Assembly (NCBI GenBank): GCA_013400975.1 | Contig: WBMZ01009440.1 | Location: 124,001-188,000 of the forward strand | Length of the DNA: 64,000 nt | Reading direction: 5' to 3' | DNA from: Atrichornis clamosus | Lineage: Eukaryota; Chordata; Aves; Passeriformes; Menuridae | In this document: in pieces, positions 21,837 through 34,768 of the stretch | Numbering within the stretch: position 1 is the stretch's first letter | Layout of the letters: every line of letters starts with the position of its first letter | Position numbers and translations under genes: made by a program | Notes under the pieces: model-generated | Told to the model about the DNA's origin: nothing | The model's database searches: none | The model's input: only the letters and a program-made list of their open reading frames with translations

Positions 21837-24800
21837 TTTTCTGATATTCTGTCTCCCAGAGATGCTTCAGAGCAGTATGAACCACTGTCCCAAGTTATAT
21901 CTGATAAATTGTGCATTACTCTGTTGTGGGAAAGACTTCTTTCTAATCTGAAATACATCTGTCTTGCTGTGCTGCAAGTGATAGTTTCTGGGCAGAGAGC
22001 ATACTAATTGCGGGATTAAACTCTTAGCTAACTCTTGGGTGGAAACAGTTTCCCATAACATGGTAGAAAACACATGTTAGCCTCTGTCTGCAAAGCCTTG
22101 AACATCATAGCCCTGATCTTGACTGGGATATTTAGGTACTCCATTGAACTGTGTCTGTGCAATATAATGCAATTAAAATTAAATAATAACTAGCTACCAA
22201 AAAGTATTATTGAGATTTTAGTGGCTCCAGTACTGCTTAGCCTGGTTTAGTTCCTCTTTGAAGGCAGAGACAATTGTGCGGAACATAATGAATTCTGCAC
22301 CTCCTTCAAATAAGTAGCACACAAACTTAGAGCTGAAAAAGTAACTGTGATTTCTGCTAAGCATCTTAAGATCATTTTAACTTCACAAAGACACAGAGAT
22401 TTGAAACTTTTAAAATCTAAAGTACATCTTTGTATATAATAATTTGCTGTAATATCTCTCATTTCTGTGGATGAACACATTATATCTTATTCTCAAAGGT
22501 GAATGAGTGACATTACTGATATGACACAGACCCCATTGGCAAGCTGCTAGAAACAGCTGGCCCCCAACATCTTTTCTTCCCAAGGGTATGTAGGGCAGGC
22601 AGATACCAGACTGCCAGACACAAATGTGGAGGCAATATTTCAGAAATTATTCTATGTACATCTCATCTTAGTGCTCTTCAGTAAAAAGACATCTTGCTAA
22701 AAAAATTCTAAACTTCCCATATTGTTAAAATGTCCTGAAAATGCTGGAGGCAACCACGCTTTTCAAGAAAAGCTAGATTGCTTGATGAAGTTACTTGCTG
22801 TTTTAATCTAATTTGTATGGTTGTGGTTGCAGTGCCAACACAAGCAGTACCACTCAATCAAGAGTTCTCCACTATATTTTGCAATATTGAAGCAAATCCC
22901 TGTGCCAGAAAGCATGAGGAAACTTAAGAGCAAAGTTGTCTGGATGAAGGATATGAATGGAGTAGGATGAGGTATCCAGTGGGTTGTGGCAAGAAATGCT
23001 TTTCCTGCTCAGGAGATAACAAAAACAGATTCGTGTTTGGGAAAACACAGTTCTTCTAGAGAATAGGATTAAGGATTCTAGAGCAGAAGGTAATGACTAC
23101 CATCCTTAGATTTCAATCCCAGCACCTTCTAACTCCTCTCTGCCCTTATCCTAAGGTGGCCTAACCAACCACCTTTACACCTCTGCCTTTCCAGCTAAGA
23201 TATTTCCGTATTTCTCTGCTTGGCTCTAATCTTTGGCCTCATTTCCCAGCTAACCACATGTGGGCAAACCTTCACCCTTTCACAGAGATTATCAAAGCTA
23301 ACATAAAAGCAGAAAAACACCCATAGTGGCTCAGTACTCTAGACCACTCTCTGACAATGGTTAAAAGAAGATGCTCTTGAAGGAGTATGAGAATACAGGA
23401 CTAATATCCAGTATTTCCCCACAACAGTTTTACAGCCTCTAGCAATTCACCATCTAGCTCCAGCATCTCACTCTGCTCTTGTGCATATTCCCCTGTTCTC
23501 CCCAAATCCCTCTCCCTAGTCTCCTATTAAACAACGCCTACTTGAACATCCTGAGGTTAATCAACACAAGGAACTTAATACACCATGAGATAATCTATCC
23601 CATGTAGCTCAATTACTCATCAACTTTTAATGCTCTTTCTTGTTTCCAAAGCCCAGAACTCCCCACGGCATTTTCCATTGAAGCCTAAACCTTATTCTTG
23701 CTAGCTCCTTTTCCCAACCCTTCTCCAAAAGCTTCTACTGACTTTAAATATTGAATACTCTGAATGCATTATATTCCTCACTATTTACATTTTTCCAGTT
23801 TCTTCATTAATCTGTGTACTCCCTCACCTCTTTCTTCCATAAAGCTGATCAGTTGCACATTGTTCAGTGAAAGCAAGGCTTGAGACAGAAAGATTACTAA
23901 GTGCTTCTGACTAAATTGAATGTATTTGTTGAATTCTTCTGGATTCGTCTTCTGGATTTGTTAGATCTCTGCAGCTGCGATTTATCCTTCATAATAAGTC
24001 AAGTAACCCCTCTTTGCAGAATGCACTGCAACCAACATGTTTTAAGCAGGTGTGGGAAAATTCAGCAAAGCACTAATGACTCCTAAAAGTGCTAACAGAA
24101 CCTCAATTCATGCTGAAAGATGTAATGCCAACTTAATATGTAGAGAGAATTTTTGTAATCTCTGTCTGGGTCATCCAGTCTTCTTTAGAGGCCAACCACA
24201 AAAAAAACCTAAATCAGAATCAGATAAAGAAATCAAATAGGGTGGACTTGTTTAATTTTACATTATTTAGAACTTTCTGAGCCATTTATGTACATGCAAA
24301 AGCAATCTTAGAGTACCACAGAATTCTATACTGGATATGAGAAACAGCCTTTCTTGTCAGAGAAATCCAAATGCTGTTTTCTTGAGCAACTCAAAGACAT
24401 GGCTGTGGCATCTTATTTATCCTCCTAGGTCAACCAACAGGAGTGGACTCTTGTATGTAAAAAGCCTAGATACTTAGCTTCATAAGCATGGCACTGTAAC
24501 AGGCTAATCCAAATGAGCAAAAACTTCCATCTCTATTCTCAACCAGTTTAGACTCATAATGTGACTAGAGAGAAATAAGACCAGTTTTCACAAACAACTC
24601 TATAGGAGCTCAGGATGTTTTCACTATTAGATCTGAGCTCCTTGCGGAAGCCCTAATTGAAAGAAAGTGCACTTTCTGAAGCTCAGTCCTTAATGTATCT
24701 TCAGCTGGGTAACCAAAATAAAAAAAAGTAAATCACTTATTGACTCTGAAAAGTTCATCTCAATTAGTATTTTTATGCAGCAGCTGTCCTCTTTTGTAAG

Positions 24801-27164
24801 GACTCATGAATTCTTTTGTAACTATTGTACAGTCAGTCCCAATTTTATTAAAATAACTGTGTTCTGCTTGGTTTATAGACACAGACTTGTACGTTCTGCA
24901 TGTGTGGAGGACATGTCTGCTTTATGTGGGGTACTTTCCATGACATGTGGAAACTGCTCTTGAAATCTATGGCAAATGACAGCATGCAAATAATCCTTAC
25001 ATCTGTATGCAGGCAAACCCACAAGTTTCACAGAAGTTGCTCACATTGGATGTTTTTAGACTGAGAAGGAAAGAAAGGAAAATCCTGTTTTTTTTAAATT
25101 ATTTTTTAGTAAAGCAGTGGATGATTTCCTTAATTCCACTCATACTAAGTTATACTTTACAACTTGGCCAGTTTTTAATAGGATTCAGATCTCAGTTTTT
25201 AAATTAAGCTTTGACTCTCACTATCCACTGCCTTTAAAGACAATAAATAATGCTGCTTTCAAATAAAAGACTTAAAATCAGATTCAAGAAATATTTAGTC
25301 TTTCAAACATAGTGTAAAATCAATATAAAGGATTGTAAAAAATAACTTAGGAACCAACATATTTTAGTGAACCTGAGCTTTCTTTCAGATTTTCCAAGCA
25401 CTTCAGAAATGAGGTCCCTTTCTGAGAGGCCACAAACTGATAATGTTGGGAAAATAAATCACCGATGACTAAAAATTCTTTAATTTGTTATTTCTGGATA
25501 AAAATAATAATGGAGGCATAAAAATAATGTGCTATTTTCATTACAAACTAGTAGCAAGTTGAAAATAACCTTTCAGGGAGAAATTACAGTTAAAGGAAAG
25601 ATCTCAAGAAAGGAAGGAAAAAAAGAAGGGGGGAAAGAGAAAATAGCCGTGAATGTGGGAAAATAATGGAAGAAAATGCTATTATGATTTAGGAGAACTG
25701 CTTCATCCACATCTGAATCCTCATCCAGATATGTCAAAATCAATAGTAATAATAGTAATATGACCATGTGGAAAATTCCTTGACTGCACTATAGCACTCT
25801 AGCAAAGGAATGAGGATACATTGAAATCAAGGTCTTTCCAAGATTTGGAAATTTTAAACTAAGTGATAGAAACAGTGGAGGTCTGAGGTTTATTAGGAGA
25901 CTGATCTACAAGGTGTGGTGTTTCCCTTAAGTGCAAATCAAAAATGGTCTGTGATGTAGGAACAAGCTCTTCAGAACTGTTCATAAAGAGGAAAAGAGGG
26001 AAAAAAATCCTACAGAATGGTAGCACATTGTGCATAAGAGTGAGTACATGTAAAAAAATCAGTGTTTCTCACGTGATGAATTCAGTATAAGTTCTCACTC
26101 TTACACTCCAGTATAACTGGAGTATAACTGTGAGTAGTTTACATTAATTGGTGGTATAAGTTTGGAGAAGAAATAAAAAATCTAGATTTCCATTTCAGCT
26201 GCTTACATGCAGATAAGCATCCTACTTACGATACAGATGCATGCACACTTGCATTCTTACAATATGATTACAAGATATATAGAGATATACAGATATAGAT
26301 ATATATAAATTCTTACACAGCAAACATACAGTCACTTCCATTACTAAGACACTGAGACTCTCAGGTGCTTACTGTCCACGTGGAGGATATTATTAACAAC
26401 ATAGGGTTGTTGCCTTCTCAAAAACGTCTGATCCTTATGAAATGACATCTTTGACATTCCCAGTACAAATCTGATAGGAAGCAACCATTGGACAGAGACT
26501 AGAAATTCTAGCACTTCCACTAACTTGCTATCAGCTTTATGTAGTTACTCTATGTGGTTGTGATCCAGCAGACCATTTCAGCATGTGTGTAAATGACCCG
26601 ACCTCCCCAGCTGCAATAGAGTGATGATGCTATTTGCTGACTGAACTCTTAGGTTGTTGTGAAGGTCGTGGTAACGCTCACATCAGGAGATAAAGTTTTA
26701 GAGCAGCTACAGTTTTGTAACCACTACAACTAGTAAACTTTCCTCAGAACAAAGATACACTTTTTCTATGATCCGTGGCAGTCTGCCTCACTGCAACAGA
26801 CTTGAGAACTTTACACTTCATAAGCACCTTCACTTCACGGTGTGTCTCCCACTCAGTTGTAATCTCCACACTGTCCACAGTCTGGCTAGGCATGGCATTG
26901 TCTCATTCCCACTGATACATCCTCTTTTCTTTCCAAAAGAAACTAGGCAAGGAACAATGAGAGTGCAGAACACAGAGACTCAGGATGGATCAGTGAGCTG
27001 TTAAAGTCCCTGGATTGCAGAGAACAGTCTCTTAGAGATCAGACATGAAGAGCAGGAGAAGAGGCAGCTACAGACCAGAGCCTGGAACATGTCATTCCTC
27101 CTCTGCAATGAGGAAAGGATAGCTCAGTGATGAGTAGGTACTCAAGGACTGCAGCACAAGAAAC
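21837..27164. other. Intronic stretch, no gene recognised
   Basis: AT-rich sequence with only simple-sequence features: a purine-rich tract at about 25596-25646 (AAGG/AAAG), an AT/ATAG-rich tract at about 26272-26310, and a small palindrome/tandem (CTCCAG-tataa-CTGGAG at 26106-26122, overlapping two AGTATAACTG copies). No repeat family identified. Confidence 0.6.
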
Positions 27165-27315
27165 TCATTTGTTGTGACCTTAGGGAAATTGTTCTTTGTC
27201 CCTGTGAAATGGGGATAACAGTTTCTAAGTGGTTCCCAAGATGTTGGTTGATGATTTTATCCATTGCTTTTATGCTAGATGTCTTCAAGTATCTTAGGCA
27301 AAAAAGGAGCTGTAT
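27165..27315 (+). mobile_element. Ancient MIR-type SINE relic
   Basis: TGTGACCTTAGGGAAATTGTTC and then CCCTGTGAAATGGGGATAACAG are the MIR core. Downstream, a TGCTAGATGTCTTCAAGTATCTTAGG stretch matches the tail form seen in amniote copies. Ends are approximate. Confidence 0.55.
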
Positions 27316-30300
27316 TTTCCAATTAAATTTATGCAAAAGAAGTCAACATTGATATAAATGAAAAGCCAGACTTATTTTTAAATTTTGTATGAGTTAAAGT
27401 AATTGCTACTTGTGACAAAAATGAAATAGACTGCATTGATTACTAAGGGCATATTGCAGCACCAGAATGGCCACTTCCTTCCTTATTTCAAAGAGAAAAG
27501 CAAGGTCACATTCAGCATTTATGCCTGGGCATTAATCTTCTCCTGTGAAGAACCAGTTCTAAGTGGAAAGAGGGCTTTATTACCAATACCCACTGAAAGT
27601 GCCAAATCATTTACAGACAAGAGAAACGGCTATCTTTGTGATTCAGGTACCTAGTCAGGAACCTGCCTGCTACCTGCCTAGACTAGAACAGAGTTCAGTT
27701 GGATATGATTTAAGAACTTTGAGAAAAGACTTTTATCAATTCAGATCTCAATGGCCTTTTTTTTTCATACAGGAAAATGGTCTAATTGTTATATTTCAAT
27801 TAACACCTCTTACAGCACAACTTACTGTTCTTGTCTCAGTTTCCTCTCAACGTATATATGACAGATTCTGAAAAGGAGCAAATATTATAAGGTCTTCCAA
27901 AGCATACCCTGTACAAAGGATGAGATACTGAAAGTAAAGAAAATGAACCTTCATTTTAGCAGTGTGCCTTTAAGGCATTAATAACAAATGCTAAAACACC
28001 AACAGGAAACTTTTCCAAACTGGTTATGATCCGTTGTCCTAATTCTATATACTGCCCCAAGGAATTTGAACACCTATTGACACCAAGGGTCTTCCTTTAC
28101 ACAAGGAGACATAAAACATAATCCCATCGACTTTAAGGCAAGTAACTTCCAAGGGATTTGCTAGAGCGATTTATTTGCAACAGGTTTGCTACAATAATAA
28201 CTTTTCACTAGAAGTACACAATGTTTGTCTTTCGCAAAATATTTCCATTTCATTTTCTATCAGAGGGCCACCAATCCTTCGTGCCAGGATTTCATAAAAT
28301 TAATAAATCTACTTCCATAATCCTTGCTGCTTTTACTGACAAATGTAATAAACTACAGGATGCAAAACTCTGGAAGCCTACTGGGATTTATTTTCTTTTT
28401 TTTTCCTTGACAAGCTTTACAGAGTAGCACTTCTGAGACATGCTCATGTGCTGTAAACCTAATCCTTAGCAATTTCCTCTTTTCTCAAATAACCCAAATA
28501 TTTTATGAATAGTGAAGGATTTCCTTTATCAGACAACACTTACTATTTTTTTCCTGTTAGTTGTTCTCAAGGAAATACACTCTGAAACAATTGGATGTTC
28601 TCAGGTAGACATTCACAAGATACACTCCTAAGTAAAACTTGACTAAGAGGAAGGTGTCTTGCACTTTAGAGGCAGTACAACTGGTGAGAGAACTGAGGCC
28701 AAACCTGGTAGGACCTGCAACCAAGGGAGTCTTTCTTTTTCTAACCCCACCACAGCAGACATTTCAGTGTGACTTTTTATGCCCATCTCTGTAAAAGATT
28801 TGCTTTCCTTTTTTTTTTTTTTATGAATCACACGTAGGTTGATTTTTCAGAGTTGACAAGCCAGTGAGGTCACATAGGCTCCTAATATTTTCTGTTCCTA
28901 ATCCTCTTCTCCCAAAATGTGGGGGATGCTCACCATTCCATCTGTAACAGAAGGTGTTGCCGTATTCATGGAACAACCACACTTATGTGCCTGCCTTCTG
29001 CAGCTAGGCTTGTGCCTCTGCCTCCCTTCCCTAAACTGACCCCATCCTTTGGCTTCTGTAATTTTAGTTGGCCAATGTGTTAGTGTGCGTACACACATGC
29101 CTACAGTGATGTCAAGTAATCTCGTGGAAACAGTGTCAACCTCATGGAAATCAATGCAAAGTATACTATAGCATTGACCTATCTGTAAAAAAACCCTGAT
29201 TTTTGCTACAGAAAGAGCAGTCTGAAATACAGCTCTTAAGGCAAAAGCACACTGGTTCCTATCACCTTCCTGCTACTCCACATAATGGCTCTAGTCACAA
29301 CTCTACCTTATCCTTCTGCTGCTAAGAGACACCCTTGATTTGCCTGGGAAGTGGGGAATAGGGCAATGTAAGCACAACTACTTCGTTATTTCTTGTTTAT
29401 TCTGAAAGGACCAATAATGGGATAAACACAAATCTTGGCTGGAATAACTGTGACAAAGAATGGTTGGGGATTTTTTTCTGACAGTTGGTTACCTTCAGGA
29501 AGTCTTAAGATAATCTAAAATTCCCTCTTCAGCAAGAAGAAAAGCTGCTTAAAATTTCCTCAAACTGACAAGCAACGTTTAAGAAATTAATCAAATTGAA
29601 ATAATTTGCATTTTGCTATGCATCCAGCTCCAAATCAAATATTACAGGAGCACTGAAATTCTGAAGAAAATGCCCCATGAGGCATAGAAAACAATTAGTG
29701 GGCAAAAAAGGCGACGTATTCAGCACACCCCTCACCCTAGAAGTCCAAGGCAATTACAGTAGAAATAGTCAGTGATTCAGCACAAAGGTTCCTTGGCAGA
29801 CTAGTGAGGAAAAGGCACAATTCCAGCTGGGTCACTCAGAGAAAAAAAAATGCAATAGTGCATCATAAGGGCAGGATTTGAGTTTGCAGCCCTTAAAAAG
29901 GGGGACATTTAGTTCAGTTCATGTCATTCCTAAGAGAGCATTTATATTTGCTCTCAAAACACAAACATAAAAGTTGTTTATTATCACAGGGTCACAAAAT
30001 TCTGCAACCCTCAAGGGTCTCTCCCATAGCTCAACTCAAAGAATGACGCATTTCTGGAGGGGTGAACTCTGATACTTCTGGGAAGAACAGAGCACAACCC
30101 AAAATTTAAACATCAGGGATTCTGTCACAATTTTTTCTGAAAGAAAGAGAGGAGTCAAAAAGAGGATCTTCAGGTAATTGCTCTGAGAACATGTTGAAGG
30201 ACTCTTGAACTTAACTGATGACAGAAATAATCAGAAAAGGAAGGTTGGGGGCTGTTTGGGTGTTTTGTGGGGGTTTTTCTCTGACAGGGGAACCAATATT

Positions 30301-31414
30301 TTGGTCATTGTCAGAGATGAGACAGGATGAGATGCAGATCTTCTATCTCCCCAGGCTGAGCACTCCAGGTCTTGAGTATACATGAACCAATCTGAAAATT
30401 AATCTTGAAAGAGCTATAGATTAGAAAAAAGATAATTAAGCAGGCAGAAATAGGGCAGAAAATACTAGAGAGAGCAGGAGGAGTGGAGAGTTTGATGTTA
30501 AAAGTGATGAAAAGGTAACTGAGATGAGTATCTTTAAGACTCAAAAGAAATGCTGCTGGAGTGAGAAGATGGCAGATATGAAGCAGAGTCATCACTTGCA
30601 GTTGAGGAAGTTTTTATGATCACAAGAAGTTTTCATAATATGCTCAGTGAACTGTGATTGACTCAGTGAATAATGAGGTTAGGAATAGGGGTGAAATAGC
30701 CGAGCTAAGGGACAGTGTAGTAGAAGCCAACAGCTGATTTGACAAAAGACAGTAAAAACGAAAAAGCTAATTTGAATGGATCGTGTCTGAAAAAAGTCAA
30801 CTGCATGGGCTTGAGCTTCACCCATGGACAGCATCATAAAGAAAAGGAAAGCAACTTCAAGGTACATTTTCAACTTCTGCAATCAAAAGGTCTTGGCCAA
30901 GAAGAAATGCTTTTAGAAATGAATTTATCTTAAAGATAAAGCTGCAGACAGAAAAAAAAAATCTTTTGGGATATTTAAAAAGCATATGTATATATGATCT
31001 TATTTGTCTAAAAATAAAAAAAGTTAAAAGCTTTTATTGTTTAAAAAAAACCCAAATCAAACTCCATATCTTCCTACCCTTTTAATAATAGAACCACAAA
31101 ATGCCACAATACAAATACTGTTCTTACTGTTCCTGTAAAACTATTGTCCTTACAGTGATACCAATAGTGCCAGAAGTGTCAGGTTTATAAATTTTACTGT
31201 CCAGCTGGAAGAGTATGTGCATGTGTTACTGTTCCACAGCACTAACAGAACATAATCATTTTAAGGTGATACTGTTAATATTTAACTAATGCTAGATCTC
31301 TTTTTTTCTTTCAATATTGTTGTTTCAGATAACACCTGGCAATTCTATAATTAAAAGAGAACAAGGGATTTATTTCCTACTGTTCCTGCAGAAAGCAGAT
31401 TTCATGAAAGCTTT
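27316..31414. other. Intronic stretch, no gene recognised
   Basis: AT-rich sequence with short simple tracts: a poly-T of 14 at about 28809-28822 and a G-run cluster around 30246-30276 (GGGGG, GGG, GGGGG). No repeat family or exon found. Confidence 0.55.
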
Positions 31415-31535
31415 CAGATGAGGCTGTGGAATCTCCATCCTTGAGGTTTTCAAGACAACAGACAAAGCGCCAGGCAACCTGGTCTGAATTCAGCACTGAG
31501 CCTGCTCTGGCCAGCAGGATTCTGGGATGCAGAAT
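31415..31535 (+). mobile_element. CR1 3' coding/UTR fragment
   Basis: GAGGCTGTGGAATCTCCATCCTTGAGG, TTTTCAAGACAACAGACAAAGC and GGCAACCTGGTCTGAATTCAGCACTGAGCCTGCTCTGGCCAGCAGG follow the CR1 '(e)aVESPSLe.FktrLDkA.gnLV' coding end and 3' UTR. An in-frame protein start in this fragment is fortuitous. It is truncated at both ends. Confidence 0.7.
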
Positions 31536-31884
31536 ATCCAGTATGAACAATTTCACTATTTATCACCTGGCAGTCTGTCTTGGTAACAGACCGCTCATAA
31601 AGCAGTGTATTCACTACTCACTTGAGCAAATAAGATTAAAGAACATGCAAAGGTAAACCTGTTCAAAGGTATTTGAACAACTTCATTTGATGAGGGAGTG
31701 AGAGTGGGGAATTCAGTGTCTGACACAGGGAAATGGGGTAAAATCTGACAAAAAAATAGCAGGAATATCACAAGCAGCTTCCGTCAGTGTTGTCTTCTGT
31801 GTTGCTTAGTACTGAACTTGTCTTTCAAATAAAAGATTTTAAATATGGTGCTACATAACTTTTAATAAGATTCAGTTCTATCTG

Positions 31885-32286
31885 TGTCCTGGTTCTGGCC
31901 AGGACAGGGTTAATTTTTGCACTAGCCAGAGGCGGCATGGCTAGGACCTGGAGGTGAATCTATGCCACCCCAGGCCATTTCTGGGGCAGGGGGGAAAAGG
32001 ACTCTTTTCCAGGGAGAAGGGGTTCATTACTGTTGACAAAATGTGGTGGAGGGAGCTGTCTGGTATTGTCCAAGATTGGGTTTTTTTTCCGTGTGAATCT
32101 TTCTTTTCTTATACCCTCTGTCATTAGTATTGCTACTGCTGCTGTTCATTTTCTTACCTCATGGCTGTTTCCAGTACATTAATCTAATCTTAACTGATGA
32201 TCTTTACCTTTTTTGCGTCAAATTGGAGAGGGAGCATGGTTTTAGTGGGAGTACTAAACTGGAAACTACCACTCCTAAACCACAAC
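31885..32286 (+). mobile_element. Solo LTR of an avian ERVL-type element (second family)
   Basis: It starts TGTCCTGGTTCTGGCCAGGACAGGGTTAATTTTTGCA, continues with a CCAGAGGCGGCATGGCTAGG region and a T-rich central part with TCATTAGTATTGCTACTGCTGCTG, then TTAACTGATGATCTTTACC and GTCAAATTGGAGAGGGAGCATGG, and ends ...CTAAACCACAAC. These are landmarks of a bird ERVL-class LTR, shorter than full-length members. No clear target duplication and no internal region. Confidence 0.8.
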
Positions 32287-34439
32287 CTGCAATGTATGAG
32301 ATTAACTGACTAGGCTTCAAATTGACCTTTCCAATCAAATCTCTTCTATGGCTCCCCCTGCTTTCACTAGGTGAAAAGGTGAAATATGGCTTAACATCTT
32401 TCAAAGGGGCATGCAAAGCTATTATCTTGAATCTCAAAAGACTTATGGCCTGCAGTCCTCTCCCATTTGCATGGGGGAAATCAGAATGGGTAAATCATCT
32501 TGGTAACAGCAATCTCTGTGATTCTGAAGACCTCTGGGATGTCCCTGTCTTATCCTTCATTGTATGGTTTAGGCCTGTTCCAACAGACTTGGTTTCAATC
32601 GGGCAAGTAAGCAGTGTCTAAAAATCAATACACCTTTTAGAAGCATGGCATGCAAAAATCACTTCTGAAAAACTCACGTGTTTTGAATATACTAAATACT
32701 TGCAAACCTGAGAAAAGAGAAACATGTAACTCTTAAAAAATTATCATTTTTTAGACTTTCTATCTGTCTATGTATTGCCCCTGCAATATGCCAAAATCAT
32801 TAAACTTTCAATTGGAAGAAAATTACAACAATTCTCAGCCACCTCTTTCATAAAAACCCTTCAATAATTTGTAATGTATTTTGACCAGTAAATAATAGAG
32901 CCGCTTCACTGAGCTATTTAAGTCATATTATTTACAGCTGGAGAAAAATGAGGAACAGTGATTTTCTAGGGAGGCCAAGAAATATGACACATTCAATCCA
33001 ACTAAATTAGATTAGGATTTTTTTGCAATTGTTTTGAGAAGATAAAGGATAACCTTTTCAACCTTTACTTTGCTTGGTGTTGCACTTATATTTTCAAATG
33101 AAAGGTCTCAAACGTGGAACTTTACAAGTGTTAATAAGTTTCAGTGCTATTGCTGATGTGCTGAGACTAAATACAGATGGAACTACTGGAGTATTGCTGT
33201 AGTTGGAATGTCTATGCTATGCAGAGTCTTTTAAAACAACATTCAGTGGCACTTAATTTTTTTTAATCATGTGGTGCCAAATTGCAGCATTGTGCAAAAA
33301 CTTGTTAAACAGAGTCTTGAGAAAGCATCCTTGCAGTTCTTGGGGTGTTTTTGCTTTGTTTTGTTTTCTTTTGTTTTGTTTTATTTGTTGGGGGTTTTTT
33401 TATTAACAGGGATTGGTGGGAAGAAGGTAAATCTGCAACTCTGACATTTTCCTCTGCAGTCTCACTTCTGTCCTCCTGTGTGCACCAAATAGCTTCTCAG
33501 TCTCTGTGTCTGCAATAATGACAGTACACAGCCACGTGGAGAGGAGCAGAGGGCTAGGACTAGGCAAAAGTCCATTCCTCATGTTGGTCCTGCATATACA
33601 GCCTCTCTCAGAGGCACTAGGGAAAGAGATATTTCAGCTACCTGGACAATTGTTGTACAATTATAATTGTTTTTCAAATCCTGCATTTTGACCTGACACT
33701 TATATTGGATGAAATCTGACCACAGCACAGCATGTCTCAGCACAGCTTCCCCACAGGCAATGGAGCCCTTTTAATGAACAAATAGGGCTACTCTCCAGTA
33801 GTAGTCAATTCCTATGCTGCAATGCTTCCAGAATCACCACCAAGGGGTTCAGGAAGAAGAAAAGTTAAATAAGGGAAGCATAGTGGATCTATTGTATTCT
33901 GAACCTCCTGCCATTTTTCATCACTTTCTCATTAAAAAATGGAACATTTGAAGGCATCTTCAGAGTACATACTTATTTTGAGTTATTGCTATTGTTTTTA
34001 AACTAGACAGAGGCTCAGCTGAATCAAGAACTGCACAGAAAATTGGAAGAAAACTACCCTTAATCCAAAGAGTTTACAGACTGAACTTACACTATTGAAC
34101 TGAGCAGCAGTAGAGTCTCAAAAATATGGCAAGAGATACCAAAATGCATGTATTAAAATGAAAGATGGAATAAATAGATAGAAAATGTTCAGTTTTTGTG
34201 CAGAATCCAAGGTCTATGTTAAACTCCTAGCCGAGAGCACCTGCGCTTTGCACCTCACACAGTTCCTTATGAGAGAGCTTTGTGGGAGATTCCTAGAGAG
34301 TATATTGTCAAATTACCTGTGATGTAACAGAGAGACATCTAGTCTTTCTCTCCTGTCCCTTTTACCTTCACTATCAGAAGCAACTCAGGAGTTTGTCAGA
34401 AACCTAATCTTCAATTAGTAACTGAAATATTCTTAAGGG
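32287..34439. other. Intronic stretch, no gene recognised
   Basis: AT-rich sequence with a TTTTG-type pyrimidine tract at about 33352-33390. No repeat family or exon found. Confidence 0.55.
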
Positions 34440-34632
34440 CTGCGACCATTTGCTGTATGCTGACTTGTACTATTTCAATGCTTCTTCATGCTCTTTGTCA
34501 GTTTTCACTCCTCTATTACACTTAAGATTACAAACTCCATGGGGGAGGGACTACTTTTTTGCTCTATTTTATGTATGCTGAGGGAACAGCACATATGGGA
34601 ATCTGATCTCCAAACATACATGTTACAATAAA
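34440..34632 (+). mobile_element. Ancient MIR/L2-tailed SINE relic
   Basis: CTTTGTCAGTTTTCACTCCTCTATTACA resembles the MIR 'ctcagtttcccc..tgtaaaa' core. It is followed by AAGATTACAAACTCCATGGGGGAGGGACTACT, ACAGCACATATGGGAATCTGATCTCC and ACAATAAATAG, the same tail as at 21616-21836. It is more diverged upstream. Confidence 0.55.
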
Positions 34633-34710
34633 TAGATTAGGAACTTCACTACCAACATTGATTTGTCCTATACAGAATTCAGATGTGTAAGTTAATTTCC
34701 TCATCAATTT

Positions 34711-34768
34711 CATGTCAATGAAATATAAATGTTTAATGTCACATCAATTAAATATAAATGTTTCATAT
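34711..34768 (+). repeat. 29-bp imperfect tandem duplication
   Basis: Two successive 29-bp units share TCAATKAAATATAAATGTTT at 34715-34734 and 34744-34763, with diverged edges. Confidence 0.8.

Noticed and set aside
31885..32286. Pairing of this LTR with the one at 12949-13557 as one element
   Set aside because: Termini and body differ (TGTCCTGG versus TGTATTGG starts) and 18 kb of unrelated intron lies between them.
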